Shown piece after piece: positions 10,318 to 22,993 of a stretch of 64,000 nt of DNA. Numbering within the stretch: the first letter of the stretch is position 1; each line of letters opens with the position of its first letter. The notes under the pieces are model-generated. The model saw only the letters and a list, made by a program, of their open reading frames with translations. It had not been told where the DNA came from and searched no databases. The stretch covers positions 54,994,629 through 55,058,628 of the forward strand of contig NC_012878.2 of NCBI RefSeq assembly GCF_000003195.3. The letters run 5' to 3'. The translations under genes were made by a program, and so were the position numbers. The stretch is from Sorghum bicolor (Eukaryota; Streptophyta; Magnoliopsida; Poales; Poaceae).

Positions 10318-13300
10318 ATGAGCTCTGACGCCGCGGGGGGACAGCGCAGCATCAGCAACTCCACGAGGGGCGACGCGGCGGCGGCGATGCCAACCTCATC
10401 GCCCTTTGTCGTCGGCGACAGCAGCGGCGGCGCGGGCTCCCCGATCCGCGTCGACCGAATGGTCCGGGAGCACGGCCGCCGCTACGACATCTTCGCGTCG
10501 GACGCGATGGATACCGACGGCGCCGAGCCGGCGTCGGCTTCCGCGGGGCCCTTCGCCGTGGATGGGGTCCAGTCGCCTGGCCGTGTGTCACCCGCCAACA
10601 TGGAGGATGCCGGCGGCGCGGCCGCTGGGCACGCCGCGCGACCGCCGCTCGCCGGCTCCCGCAGCGGTTTCCGCCGCCTCGGCCTCCGTGGCATGAAGCA
10701 GCGCCTCCTCGTCGTGGCCAACCGCCTCCCTGTTTCCGCCAACCGCCGCGGCGAGGACCACTGGTCGCTTGAGATCAGCGCCGGCGGCCTCGTGAGCGCC
10801 CTGCTTGGTAATTCCGAAATTTAATCTCCTCCCAAATGCGATGTGGCCTGGACCTGTAGATGCATGCAACGGAATTCTGCGCTGACAGCTAGTACCTTAG
10901 TTCATATGATTTTTTTTTTCTGATTCTGAAGGGGTGAAGGACGTCGACGCGAAATGGATTGGCTGGGCGGGCGTCAACGTTCCAGACGAGGTTGGCCAGC
11001 GAGCCCTCACCAAAGCTCTTGCCGAGAAGGTTTGGTTGCAGTTCCATGTCGTCTGGGTCAATAGAACAGTGACCTTTTGTTATCACTCTGATAATCTAGA
11101 CATTTTTTTTGGGTGGATTGCTTGAACTTGGCAGAGATGCATACCAGTGTTCCTGGATGAGGAGATTGTGCACCAGTACTACAATGGGTATTGCAACAAC
11201 ATCCTGTGGCCGCTGTTCCACTACCTAGGACTACCACAGGAGGACAGGCTGGCAACAACGAGGAACTTTGAGTCACAGTTCGACGCGTACAAGCGTGCTA
11301 ACCAGATGTTTGCTGATGTCGTGTACCAGCACTACCAGGAGGGGGATGTAATCTGGTGCCATGACTACCACCTCATGTTCCTGCCCAAGTGCCTCAAGGA
11401 CCATGACATCAATATGAAAGTCGGTTGGTTCCTGCACACGCCATTCCCATCATCAGAGATTTACCGAACACTGCCATCCCGCTTGGAGCTGCTTCGCTCG
11501 GTGCTGTGTGCTGATTTAGTCGGGTAAGCATACCTATGGATTTTCTGTCGGCTGTCCTGTTGAATTTGATTGTCAAAGAAGTTTAACTGGGTATCCTTTT
11601 TATTCTTGATTTACTTAAAGTACCTTTATGACTTTGATTCTGCTTTTTGTGCATGCAAATCTCAGCTCCCAACGTCCGAAAAAAACAGTGTAATTGGGTC
11701 TTTTCCTTGTCCACTATAAAGTTACTCTCTGATCAGTGTATAGTTAATTGATTTTTTGAGGGGTTCAGACAGCCAAAGTGCTAGTATATTTATAACCTCC
11801 CAACAAAGTTTTAGAATATGAAATCTGGTGAAAATGAAGGTTCTAATTTGACAGCATGAAAAGCTTGACAGTTTACTCACTGTATAACAGAGGAAGCGGT
11901 ACTATAGTTTGTGATGATTTTGTTTTGTTTCTGTGACATATTGCTATCACGGTAGGAATGTATTGGATCCACAATTTTGGTGATGTTTTTTTAAAAAATT
12001 TTGAACTGATTCTGACCTATGCATGAAGTTTGGTTTAGATTCAAAATCCTAAATGTATTTAGTAACTTTTAGTTTTCTGTAAATTTCCAAGAAATTTATT
12101 CAAGAAGGACCAAGATAAAAAAAATACAGGCCAATGTGTCATATGATATGAAATTATCAGTTTTATGTCTGTGAGTTATTTGATGGTGCTCTTATTATTT
12201 TTCTTCAGATTTCATACTTACGACTATGCGAGGCATTTTGTGAGTGCTTGCACTAGAATACTTGGACTTGAGGGTACCCCTGAGGGTGTGGAAGATCAAG
12301 GAAGACTAACCAGGGTTGCAGCGGTAAAAATCAAAACTGATGTTTTTGTGAGCCATATGTTGTACACGTACTTAAAGTGTATTGTAACCTTATTTCCATT
12401 CCCTTGATAATTCCTTATGCACATTTCTTTGTCATGTTGATTATTTATGAGTTATCCAAAATGTATGTGCGAAATGAGTGAATGATTCTTTTCATTCACT
12501 TGGCTGAAATCTTCAGTTTCCTATTGGGATAGACTCTGATCGTTTCAAGCGAGCATTGGAGCTTCCAGCAGTAAAAAGGCACATCAGTGAATTGACACAA
12601 CGTTTTGCTGGTCGAAAGGTATGAAAACACTCGCCTTTTACTTACTCTAGGACAAACTTAAAATCATTTTTATAAGAAATCAGATATGAAAACAAGATCA
12701 TCTATTGGCATATCTGATTTTCTTATCAGTTGCTACCTTTTCTTAAACCTTCCATCACTATTTTTTTACCTCCCCCCCCCCCCCCCCCCCCCTCCCCTCT
12801 TCATGTACGTTGTTGTTACCTCTGTAACTCCTTTAACTTTGATTTTTTTTGCTGGCACTGAATATATTGTTGTTCCTTAATATAGTTTTGTGTTCTTTGC
12901 TAATGTGGTAGGTAATGCTTGGTGTTGATCGACTTGACATGATTAAGGGAATTCCACAAAAGATTTTGGCCTTTGAAAAGTTTCTTGAGGAAAACCCAGA
13001 CTGGAACGACAAAGTTGTTCTACTGCAGATTGCTGTGCCAACAAGAACTGACGTCCCTGAGTGTATGAGCGCTTTCTGTGTTCTCCCCTTCATTTGCTAA
13101 TACTTAATGCAAGTCTGCAAGCATGTGTGCAGCATAGAAGGTTCAGAAATATGATTTGCTTGCTTGCATGAGTTCTTAATTTACAGCTTGACATCTTCTA
13201 TATGAATTCCCTTTTCAAGTCAGCTGCACTGAAATTATATTATTATTATCATTATCATAGGAGGCTTTATTTGGGTATTTATTACATTTTGTTTCGGCTG

Positions 13301-16300
13301 CACATCCATGTTTACACCTGAATAATGAGACAGATAATCCTACTGCACGCTTTATTTTGTAAAGAGCTTACTCAACTTTCACATACTGAATCGTAAGCTC
13401 TAATGATTCAGTTATGCAGACATTAGAGTTCTGAAAGATTCTATATGCTTAAAATGTTTGACTCTTGGGGATGCTGTGTTGTCCTCAGCAAGGGGGGTTT
13501 CAGCGACTTACATAGGGCTATTGCGCTAGATTAGTGGTCAAATTACATTGTGTTACATGCACAATGATATATTTCCTTTATTAGATGAAAGGTGAGTTTG
13601 GTCCTAGAGTATCTGCAATTTCTACTATATTTGTCTCAAAAAAACACGTCCACAATATTACATTTTTATTAGCTTCCACAGAAACCTTTGTGGAAATCCA
13701 AGACAAATGTGACCAGAGGGAGCACTTTGTATGATAAGCGCCAAAAAAAAACATATTAGATTTATGTTAATGAATGTTTCTATAATTGTGTTTCATGCAT
13801 ACCTGGTCAAATTTTTAGGTGCTCTACAACTTAACGAACCCACATATTTGTTTGTGGTTGAAATAAGTCTTATTAGTAATCAGTAATCACTTTTGCTAGG
13901 TTTGCCATGTATCCCATAGCACCACTTCTTTTTAAAATGGGTTTAATGCTCTTATGAGAACCTTTGCTTTGGGAGAAATTTAAACATATTGTTTTACGAT
14001 TGATTTTTGCTGGTTTTGTACCATACTGCCATTTATCTGTTCTGCAAGTTCAACATGATTGTTTTTTATCACTGAATAACTAGTCACTATGATCTGCAGA
14101 TCAAAAGCTAACAAGCCAAGTGCATGAAATTGTTGGGCGCATAAACGGTCGATTCGGAACGTTGACTGCTGTCCCTATTCATCATCTGGTAGTTTTCACA
14201 CTTTAAATTGCTACCTCCATATCTGTCTTAGGACCTAATTTTTCTTAAGCATTATACCACATCTGCTTCTGAGAAGGCAGTACCCGTTTTTAAGGTTCTA
14301 ATTTTGAAGAACTGATATTATCTGATTTGCTGTTCTATGTATTACAAATAAGTATCAATGTTTTAACTCCTTGCATAAAAACTTCAATGCATTTTCTTTA
14401 CAAGAATCTGAAACAATGTTTTCCTTGCAGGACCGATCTCTTGATTTCCATGCTTTGTGTGCTCTTTATGCAGTCACTGGTAATCATTAAAATTCTATTT
14501 ATATTTTTTTTTTAAATAAAAAATCTATTTATACTGACATTTGGGCAGATGCTTTTTCTTCAACTTCAGTATACCCGATTTACACCAGGTTTTAATGGAT
14601 TTTGTTTATGCCTACGTTAATTTTCACTGTTTTTGTTCAGATGTTGCTCTTGTAACATCACTGAGAGATGGGATGAACCTTGTGAGCTATGAGTATGTTG
14701 CATGCCAAGGGTCTAAGAAAGGAGTTTTGATACTTAGTGAGGTACCTGACCGATTGTGCATGCATTTTTTTTGGGTGGGTGGGGTGGGGGTTAGTTTTAT
14801 TTATTTATTTATTCTATTCTATTCTATTCTATTCCTGCAATTTCAGTTTGCTGGGGCAGCACAATCACTTGGAGCTGGCGCCATTCTAGTAAACCCTTGG
14901 AATATTACAGAAGTTGCAGACTCAATACGGCACGCTTTGACGATGCCATCCGATGAGAGAGAGAAACGGCACAGGCACAACTATGCTCATGTCACAACTC
15001 ACACGGCTCAAGATTGGGCTGAAACTTTTGTATTGTGAGTTTCTCATTTCCAGTTGCCAAGTTTGTCATTCGGTGGACCAAGTCCCTTCCGTTATAAATT
15101 TGTTACCACTCAATTTTTCGGATGATTATCCTTTTCTTTTTCATGTAGTGAGCTAAATGACACGGTTGCTGAAGCACTACTGAGGACAAGACAAGTTCCT
15201 CCTGGACTTCCTAGTCAAACGGCAATCCAGCAATATTTGCGCTCTAAAAATCGTCTGCTCATATTGGTAATACTATATTTCTTATTTCATACTTGATAGT
15301 TGTGGATTTTTTTTTCACCATGTTAACTGTCGTTCTATTTGAAAATGGCTCAGTTGTATCTGGTAGCAACTTTATTCTCTGTAGAGTCACTTTGAACAAT
15401 TACATCTTTTGCTCTTATGCAGCTACTGTCTTCACTCTGGTTGTTGCCTTACATTTTCTGGTAGACTAGATCATCATGACACATTTGTGTTACATTCAAG
15501 TCTCCAGTGATTTTTTACATTGATATAGGAATCCAGTAAAATTTTCACTTTCGAATTTCCATAAGAAGGCTTTCAGGACCCTTGCACTTTCAACTACTTT
15601 ATGAGTCACATTCGCTGTTATTTGACAGTAACAACTTCAACAATTCCTGTTATTTGTACATGACTGGATGTAGGGTTTCAATTCAACATTGACTGAACCA
15701 GTCGAATCCTCTGGGAGAAGGGGTGGTGACCAAATCAAGGAAATGGAACTCAAGTTGCATCCTGACTTAAAGGGTCCTCTGAGAGCCCTCTGTGAAGATG
15801 AGCGCACTACAGTTATTGTTCTTAGTGGCAGTGACAGGAGTGTTCTTGATGAAGTAATACTCAGAGCAGACCTGTCTGTTATTTTGATTTGATCGATTGA
15901 CCTTTATATTTTCCATTAGAACTAACATATCTCTCCATGTGTACAGAATTTCGGAGAATTTAAAATGTGGTTGGCAGCAGAGCATGGGATGTTTTTACGC
16001 CCGACTTATGGAGAATGGATGACAACAATGCCTGAGCATCTGAACATGGATTGGGTTGACAGCGTAAAGGTGCGTCTGTATCATGAATAATAATGTTATG
16101 TTGCATCAAATTAATATGAAGCTTCTGATATCATTCTTTTTTCTCCAGCATGTTTTTGAATACTTTACAGAAAGAACCCCAAGATCCCATTTCGAACATC
16201 GTGAAACATCATTTGTGTGGAACTACAAGTATGCTGGTAAGTGTTGATCTTCCAAGCATTCTTTTTAAAGAAGGTCTGTGCAGTAACATTTTATTTCCAC

Positions 16301-17837
16301 TTTCTATTTCAAAGATGTTGAATTTGGAAGGCTACAAGCAAGAGATATGCTGCAGCACTTGTGGACAGGTCCGATCTCAAATGCAGCTGTTGATGTTGTT
16401 CAAGGGAGTCGGTCAGTTGAAGTTCGGTCTGTTGGAGTTACAAAGGTCAGTGGTGCTGTAAGATGGTTCATGATGATATATGGTTTTCTCCATGTTAGCC
16501 TTGTTGAGGTTTTACAGATCATTTGTCTCCTTTCTATAGGGTGCTGCAATTGATCGCATTTTAGGGGAGATAGTTCACAGCGAAAACATGGTTACTCCAA
16601 TTGACTATGTCCTGTGTATAGGGCATTTCCTTGGGAAGGTAATTTTCCAATGCTTCACGCTGTTGCTCTGATCTGGTTTTATTTAGGATAAAGAAACTGA
16701 ATGAAGAAATGAAAGGGTTTTCAAAATGCATTTGTTTTTAATGCTAGGCAGAAGGATGTGGACTTATTAGAAAATTCAGTATTCGTGGTTTACCTTTTAT
16801 GTGAAAATCTTGTATATAAAACTCTTTCCCTTATTTGAAAGGTAGAGCTCTTGACATTTACAATCAAATAAAAACTTTTTATATGAAAATTGAAATATGC
16901 ATGGATCAAAGTCAAACTGTCAAAGTGAAGGTGGGAACTGTGTCTTTCCTCTCGTTTACTTGCTCAACTATGGTAAAATTGTAAGTACCCTGTTACCCTC
17001 ATTTACAAATCATTGTTAGGATAGTTACGTCTTAAGAAGAACCATCAATTGTTCATATAAAACATTAAGTTTGATACTGTTACGCTAATGAAAATACTGT
17101 CACTAATGCAAGCATCCTCGTCAATCTTCTAATCCAACAATACAAGATGAGTCTAGTAGTCAGAATTAATGAATAGACTGAGTCTCTATGGAATATCCTT
17201 CCAAGCAAAGTTGCTGACAGTTTGGATATGCATGCAGATGGCAGTTCTGCAAAATTGAGCTTTCTCTATGGATTCCACATATTTCCATCTTTTTAAGTTC
17301 ATACTCTAGAAATTCTTATTTAAGTTTGATACTGATGATTCTTGATTTATGATTTCTGTGCCTATTCTTTTCGACTTTGGTTCGTTTGCTAACATCTGCT
17401 TCCTCGTGTTTCAGGATGAGGATATCTATGTCTTTTTTGATCCCGAGTACCCTTCTGAATCCAAAATAAAACCAGAGGGTGGCTCAGCTTCACTTGACCG
17501 GAGGCCCAACGGAAGGCCACCATCGAACGGCAGGAGCAACTCCAGGAACCCACAGTCCAGGACACAGAAGGCGCAGCAGGCTCAGGCTGCATCCGAGAGG
17601 TCATCCTCTTCAAGCCACAGCAGCGCAAGCAGCAACCATGACTGGCGCGAAGGGTCCTCGGTCCTTGATCTCAAGGGCGAGAACTACTTCTCCTGCGCCG
17701 TTGGAAGGAAACGGTCCAACGCCCGCTACCTGCTGAGTTCGTCAGAGGAGGTTGTCTCCTTCCTCAAGGAGCTGGCAACAGCAACAGCTGGCTTCCAATC
17801 CAGCTGTGCTGATTACATGTTCCTGGATAGGCAGTAA
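10318..17837 (+). CDS. TPS1: Class I alpha,alpha-trehalose-phosphate synthase (UDP-forming)
   Basis: Predicted cytosolic enzyme making trehalose 6-phosphate from UDP-glucose and glucose 6-phosphate; in plants T6P signals sucrose status. Seventeen coding exons with clean GT-AG joins: 10318-10807, 10932-11029, 11135-11523, 12209-12323, 12517-12618, 12912-13062, 14100-14188, 14431-14479, 14641-14741, 14847-15034, 15149-15266, 15674-15853, 15947-16069, 16149-16236, 16315-16445, 16540-16638, 17415-17837; 977 residues. The N-terminal extension of about 125 residues, longer than in class II enzymes, marks class I. The GT20 domain starts near residue 128 (RLLVVANRLPVS), with CHDYHLM near 271, GWFLHTPFPSSEIYR after it, and SLRDGMNLVSYEY near 500. 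The phosphatase-like domain starts near 631 with GFNSTLTEP where active phosphatases have DxDGT, so phosphatase activity is not expected, as is usual for class I. The C terminus is Ser-rich. Start chosen as the first ATG after the leader intron. Confidence 0.95.
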
Positions 17838-18996
17838 GTAGATTGGTGGAGAGCCTCCGGGCTTTACCAGAGAAGCACCTTGGCAAGAAAAAAAAATATA
17901 TTCATTCCTCATTTGCGCGACAGAGTTACACCCGTAGCTAGCCAGCGTGCTGTACAATCCTGTACAAAATTTATGCTCCTGATGATAAAACTGCGAGAGG
18001 GGAGCAAATGGGAAAAGGATAAAGGAGTTTAGAGAGTTCGGTTGCTTCTGGTATGATATACAATCGTTCTCCGGCTTTTGATTTCTCATTGCGAATTTTT
18101 TAGATCACGAATTTGAGCTGGTTTGCTACAGTTCTTCTGAAATACGCCAGCGCCTGCCACGTCTCTTTTTCTTTTGTCTTACCAACTTATTATAGTTATT
18201 AGAGATTGAAATCTTGTCTGGATGCATGCTTAGAGGAGGTGAGGTTGAAAGGAGGTTTGGAGCAACGTGAGGCTGGACAGGGATTGCAGGCCCTGACGGA
18301 ATCAACTTGTACAGGATCGGAGAAAGCAACCAATATACTAATGCAGCTCGTGCAAGCAATGTGCCATCTCAATCATGGGAGCTCCTGCTTGGATTGGGGT
18401 GGCTTGATCCGTGGGGCTCCTCTCCAATCCCAACCGCATTCCTGCATTACTTGGTCAGACAAGCCACGGGCCTTCATGATTACATATTCATTTCAGCAAT
18501 GCAGTTTTGGCATTTCTTATGCGCTCGCTTGCGTCACTTGATCATCTCACCCAACTCCTCCAGTCGAGCTCATCCCCTTGAAACTGGGTATTATTTTTTT
18601 ATAAGTATTACATTACAATAAAACGATTCTTGCAAACAAAGAACTCTCCAGGTCCAAATTCCCAGTGGTACGGTACCTCAACGAATCCCTCGAAAAATCG
18701 CCTGAATTTTTTCAGTGACGCCAGCTGACATTTCTGAATCAGCATAAACTGCACATATACTTAAGTCGAAAACTCACGTTAACAACCATCGTCACATGAT
18801 TTGCCAGTTTGCAAGCGCGGATATTAAACTGGGCAGAAATAATGAAATGGAGCGAAGAGTGTCCCGTACGTCACGTCAGGCCCGGGCGGGCAGCCACAGG
18901 CCCAGAGCAGCCTCACCGTCCGACGCGGGTTCTCTTGCAGACATAAAATGCTCCGGCTACTCGCGTAGCAAGATTCCCCAGCTGCTGCCGAGGCGG
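17838..18996. other. TPS1 3' region and intergenic space
   Basis: The first ~250 bases are probably the TPS1 3' untranslated region. The rest shows no recognisable gene. The last few hundred bases are presumably the promoter and leader of the S40-like gene that follows; no clear TATA box was found. Confidence 0.45.
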
Positions 18997-19551
18997 ATGG
19001 AGGAGGAGGAGTTCCAAGAAGCCGACGTCCTGTGGCCGTCGCCATGGCCTGACACGCCACCGCCGTCGCCGGAGGAGGAAGAAGAGGGGAGCTACGACTA
19101 CGACCTGCCGGCGGCGGCTCCCGAGCTGCTGTACGAGTACGATGCCGCCGTCGTCGCCTTCTCGTGCGAACCGTTCAGCGAACCAGACGCCTCGTGGAGC
19201 TCGAGCTCCACGTCGTTGAGCGCCCAGCTGCTGTCGTCTGACTGGTCCGACGGCGGCGGCTTCTTCCTCTCTGGCGCTTCCACCGTTTCTGCCGCCGGGC
19301 TCGAGCTCGACGCGACGGAAGAGTTCCTGGAGGCGGACGTGCTGTGGCCGGACACCGCCGACGACGCGGCGGGGTTTTTGTGGCGTCCTCGTCGTCGTTC
19401 CCGTCGTATAGAGGAGGCCGCCGCGTCGGCTGCGGCCGCTGTTTTCTGCGGTAAACGTGAAGGGTGCACTGGGCCTTTGGTGGCGTCGTCTCCGATCGAT
19501 ATCCCCATGGCCACCAGAGGTGCCGCCGCCGCGCGTCGCCGTCGGCCGTGA
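18997..19551 (+). CDS. S40-like protein, C-terminal domain apparently missing
   Basis: Single-exon frame of 184 residues starting MEEEEFQEADVLWP. The acidic EEFxEADVLWP motif occurs twice (residues about 4-14 and 109-119) and resembles the N-terminal motif of S40 (DUF584, senescence regulator) proteins. SSPIDIPMA near residue 165 resembles the family's short S-x-PVxIP motif. The C-terminal signature (VPPH, then GRTLKGRDL..VRN..LR.TGF), which is plain in the neighbour at 24348, is absent: the frame ends in an Arg-rich tail. A partly similar VPPPRVAVGR...ASSS stretch lies in another frame at about 19510-19580, which would fit a frameshift. Start chosen as the ATG directly before the motif; the frame is open further upstream but without family features. 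Assignment is tentative; a grass-specific unrelated protein is possible. Confidence 0.5.
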   Translation: MEEEEFQEADVLWPSPWPDTPPPSPEEEEEGSYDYDLPAAAPELLYEYDAAVVAFSCEPFSEPDASWSSSSTSLSAQLLSSDWSDGGGFFLSGASTVSAAGLELDATEEFLEADVLWPDTADDAAGFLWRPRRRSRRIEEAAASAAAAVFCGKREGCTGPLVASSPIDIPMATRGAAAARRRRP

Positions 19552-20120
19552 CGGCGCATCGTCGTCGTTGGTAGCACGCGTTGAGAGCGCGTCGATCAGT
19601 GCGCTCGTTCTCCGCCGCGATGATTTTGCTTGCGGGTAATAGTAGCTTTCGCTCGTTTTTCGATGTCGCTGTGTATAGGAAATGTTTGGAGAGGTGCCGG
19701 GATCGGGATCGGAGTGCAGCAAGAATTCCTCTTCTTTTTTGGGCGTGGCGACCAAGATTTTATTGTCCTAGTAGTTCTTTTTTTTAGAAGGTGTCTGAGC
19801 ACACGTACGTGTTTCGTTAAGAACGGAGTACTATACTACTATTAGTTCCTTCTGCATTTTATTTTGGAATAAAATACAGACTAGTAGGGTATTGAAGTTT
19901 TGAGTGAATAGCGATCTTGAGCGAAATGTAACTCAGATCTCTTAGAAGAACCGAAGAACCTACATATATATACAAGAAAAAAAAATGTATGATGTTTCTT
20001 GTGTTCCGTCCTTTGGTGATCTGGATGCAGGCAAGAACATGCATGATGCAATGGGCGGTTGGCGCATGCATCCGCTTGCAGTATACTGTATATCAATATA
20101 ATGCATTATCCAAGAGAATC
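19552..20120. other. Intergenic, no gene recognised
   Basis: The GC-rich sequence just after the S40-like stop gives way to AT-rich intergenic DNA. Apart from the out-of-frame S40-like residues noted at 19510-19580, nothing is supported. Confidence 0.45.
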
Positions 20121-20292
20121 TTAGAGAGTCAAAGTATCTCAAGTTTGACTAAAATTATATGATAAGATAATAACATTTATTATACCAACTAAGTATCATT
20201 AGAATATTTATTTATTATATCTATTTGACATCATAAATCTTTGTAATTCTCTCTATTGTTTTGATCAAACATGAGATACTTTGACTCTCTAA
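20121..20292. mobile_element. Short palindromic MITE
   Basis: The ends TTAGAGAGTCAAAGTATCTC and GAGATACTTTGACTCTCTAA are exact inverted repeats, and the inner sequence continues as an imperfect palindrome (AGTTTGACTAA / TTTGATCAAACA). The AT-rich 172 bp interior is non-coding. The next MITE is inserted at its right-hand TAA. Confidence 0.7.
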
Positions 20293-20573
20293 GGCCAGTC
20301 TCAGTGGAGAGTTTCATGGCGTTGTTTTCAAAACTGCCATGTCATATGAAATAAAATGAAACTTGGATAAAACACTCACTCTCAATGGAGAGTTTCATTT
20401 CATAGTTTCATAGACATTTAATTCCAAGACTCATAGAGAGTTGGTAATCGTGTCAAGAGAGTTTCATCATTTCTTCTCTCTTCTTAAATACACTATCATG
20501 TCATCAAAACAGCCTATGTGGCAACCTATTTAATGCAAATGAAACTCACATGAAACTCTCATTGAGAGTGGCC
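20293..20573. mobile_element. Tourist-like MITE with TAA target duplication
   Basis: The termini GGCCAGTCTCAGTGGAGAGT and, at the right end, ATTGAGAGTGGCC form imperfect inverted repeats. TAA flanks both sides (20290-20292 and 20574-20576), the PIF/Harbinger (Tourist) pattern. Internal 'gagagtttcat' motifs occur in both orientations. It lies at the end of the previous MITE. Confidence 0.75.
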
Positions 20574-20698
20574 TAAGATTTTCGGAATGTCTTATAGTTT
20601 GGAATATAGGGAGTACAATTGAGCTTTGCTCATTTATATTCAATTATACCAATACATATCCAAAAACTATAATAAATGCTCTCAATTTTAACTAAATA

Positions 20699-20936
20699 CT
20701 TCCTCCATCCCAAATTATAAGGTGTTTGACTTATTTTACCCTAAGTTTGACCGCTCGTCTTATTCAAAAAAAATTGTGCAAATGTAGTCAAATTTAAGTC
20801 ATTCTTGAAAAAATTTTATTAATAAACCAAGCCACGATAAAAAGAAGTGGTATTTTGCACAATTTTTTTGAATAAGACGAATGGTTAAACTTGGTGTCAA
20901 AAAAGTTAAACGTCTTATAACTTAAGATGGATTGAG
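20699..20936. mobile_element. Stowaway MITE
   Basis: Starts CTTCCTCCATCCCAAATTAT after TA; the right end is the imperfect reverse complement (ATAACTTAAGATGGATTGAG) followed by TA. The core carries 'gtcttattcaaaaaaa' and its inverted counterpart, typical of grass Stowaway elements (Tc1/mariner type, TA target). Confidence 0.75.
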
Positions 20937-20944
20937 TATATACT

Positions 20945-21380
20945 AGAGATTGCTAATATGTGTGATGATTAATAAGTACCGTTAGGATAGTTATTAAATA
21001 TATATTTTTTATAATATATTTATTTAGAGATACAAATATTACTTATATTTTTCTATAAATTTAGTGAAAGTTTGACTAGCATAAAAATCTAGACGGCAAT
21101 TATAGAGAAAGTAAGTACGACTATCTTTGTCAATAAAAGAATACAATTAGGATATTTGTGTTTATTAAAATAGTTTAAGTTTGACCAAATTTAGAATAAT
21201 GTATTCACATTTATGTCTCCAAATCAGTTTACTACGAAACTATATTCAATAACTAATATAGTGTATTTATTTTGTATCATAAATATTAATATATTTTTTT
21301 TGTAAAACTTTGATTAAACTAGAAATTATATTATTTATCGAAACACGAGATTGTATCTTTTTATGGACTGAGGGGGTATC
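20945..21380. mobile_element. Decayed Stowaway-type sequence
   Basis: AT-rich sequence with 'tttgactagcataaaaatc', 'gtttgaccaaattta' and the terminal 'tttttatggactgaggggg', related to the elements at 1-240 and 1827-1955. Boundaries are uncertain and two overlapping copies are possible. Confidence 0.45.
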
Positions 21381-21396
21381 TAATAGTGATTACTCC

Positions 21397-21591
21397 CTTT
21401 GGTAGGGATTCAAGTGCTCCTGCTCCCATACTATTGCGACACTGTAGCAGGAGCACTCGAAGCCACAAAAACTAGTTTCACCAGCTCTATGAGAGGGAGA
21501 GAAAGGAGAGAGAAAAATAGATTCCATAAACAGTAGTGGTGCTACAATAGAATTATTAATTAAAACCAGAGCACTTGAATCCCTACCAAAG
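21397..21591. mobile_element. MITE with CTTTGGTAGGGATTCAAGTG termini
   Basis: CTTTGGTAGGGATTCAAGTG at the left is matched at the right by CACTTGAATCCCTACCAAAG, an exact inverted pair of about 20 bp. A second internal pair (CTCCTGCT... / ...AGCAGGAG) folds the left arm on itself. The 195 bp element is non-coding. The target duplication is not clear. Confidence 0.7.
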
Positions 21592-22990
21592 CGCCCAAGT
21601 CCTCCAAATTGTACGATGTTACAGTACGTGCTGGGTAGAGAATTGAGAAACGACAGATGGACAGAGAAATCCGTTCTTCTAATTCCGTAGAGCAAAATCT
21701 TTAGTCGTATGAAGATTTTCTCTCGCGGTGCCGACAAAGTTAAACTTGCATTATGCGTTCAAAAAAAACACGAGAATTTATATCGTCGAAGTTAAACTCT
21801 TAACAAGGAGAGAGAGAAAAAAAACGGAGACCAAAGGAAGAGAAGAACCACGTGCGTACGTACATGTCGTGGTCAAGTAGGAAACCGAGTAGAGTTTGGA
21901 CATGCTTAGATATTGACCTCCTCACGGGTATAGTCTCTCTATTTTTGGTTATCTAAAGTCAACCTTCCAAAATGCTTTACGTGTTTCATTCAATGTTTGT
22001 TATAATAAGTGATACTAGAAAATTAGTTCATTGAAAACATAATTTGTATACATTTTAAATAGATATATAAAAGTGTTACCATATTAAGCCATTTCCAAAC
22101 ATTTTCAGTTGATTTCGCTAAAAGTCTTGAAGTGTGAACACAGGATTTTTAATTTGAATTAGGCTTTGTGTATATATATATATATATATATATAGTCACA
22201 TAATCTACCTAAAGTAGGAGCTATCGTATTAAATCATCTCTGTAATGTTTCAATCGATTTCACTCAGGTTCTAAAGTGTGAATGAGATCTTCTTAGTTTT
22301 AGGATTCGGCTTTCAACTTATGCTAAAAAAATTAAAGTATGAAAATTTAAATATTTTTTAAATATCGTTAAGCACTAAAACTTTAATACAGAGCATATCT
22401 ATGTCCGATTTCATCTAAAATATTGAAGCTTCAAATGTGTATTTTGCCTCCCCCAAGACAATCTCGAGTAAAAACACCATCTACTATAAAAATTTAGATC
22501 TCATAAAGCTCTAGAATTTTATACCAATTTTGTCTGCATCCAACTTTGTTTGAAAAATGTTATAAAATTATTTGTTTGGCAACTAGTTGCAAGGGTGGTT
22601 GACCAGTCAATCAGACCAACTTGAAAGTCAATTTCTAATGGCTTAGTCAACTACTCTTAGAAATTACTATTTTTTAGAGATGGTTGCTTTATGTCAACAT
22701 CCTCTAAATTAGGAAGATTTTTAGAGGTCTTTACAATACATTAAACATTTTAAACATTTATAGAGCAAAAATCTCTTAAGAAATAGAAGATGATGGTTAA
22801 AGTCTTAAAAAATAGAAGGCGATTGTTAAAACTATTTGTGTAGTAGTACTCGTCAATGCCATGTCACCTAAAACAACCTAAGTTGTTCCTTAAAAGACCA
22901 TCTAAATAAATTAATTAGGCGAAGGTTGGAACTTAGATTTTGTAACTGAAAATTTTTGAACATCTTTTATAACCCTCAACCAATATATTT
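21592..22990. other. AT-rich intergenic, no gene recognised
   Basis: No coding frame of note on either strand. Contains a (TA)n tract at about 22171-22193. Confidence 0.6.
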
Positions 22991-22993
22991 AAG

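Noticed and set aside
9781..10591. Minus-strand open frames opposite the TPS1 first exon
   Set aside because: GC-rich shadows of the leader and first exon; the plus strand has a full gene with conserved splice sites.
18913..19755. 280-codon minus-strand frame opposite the S40-like gene
   Set aside because: Low-complexity Arg/Gly-rich translation; the plus-strand frame has family-like motifs and the minus frame has none.
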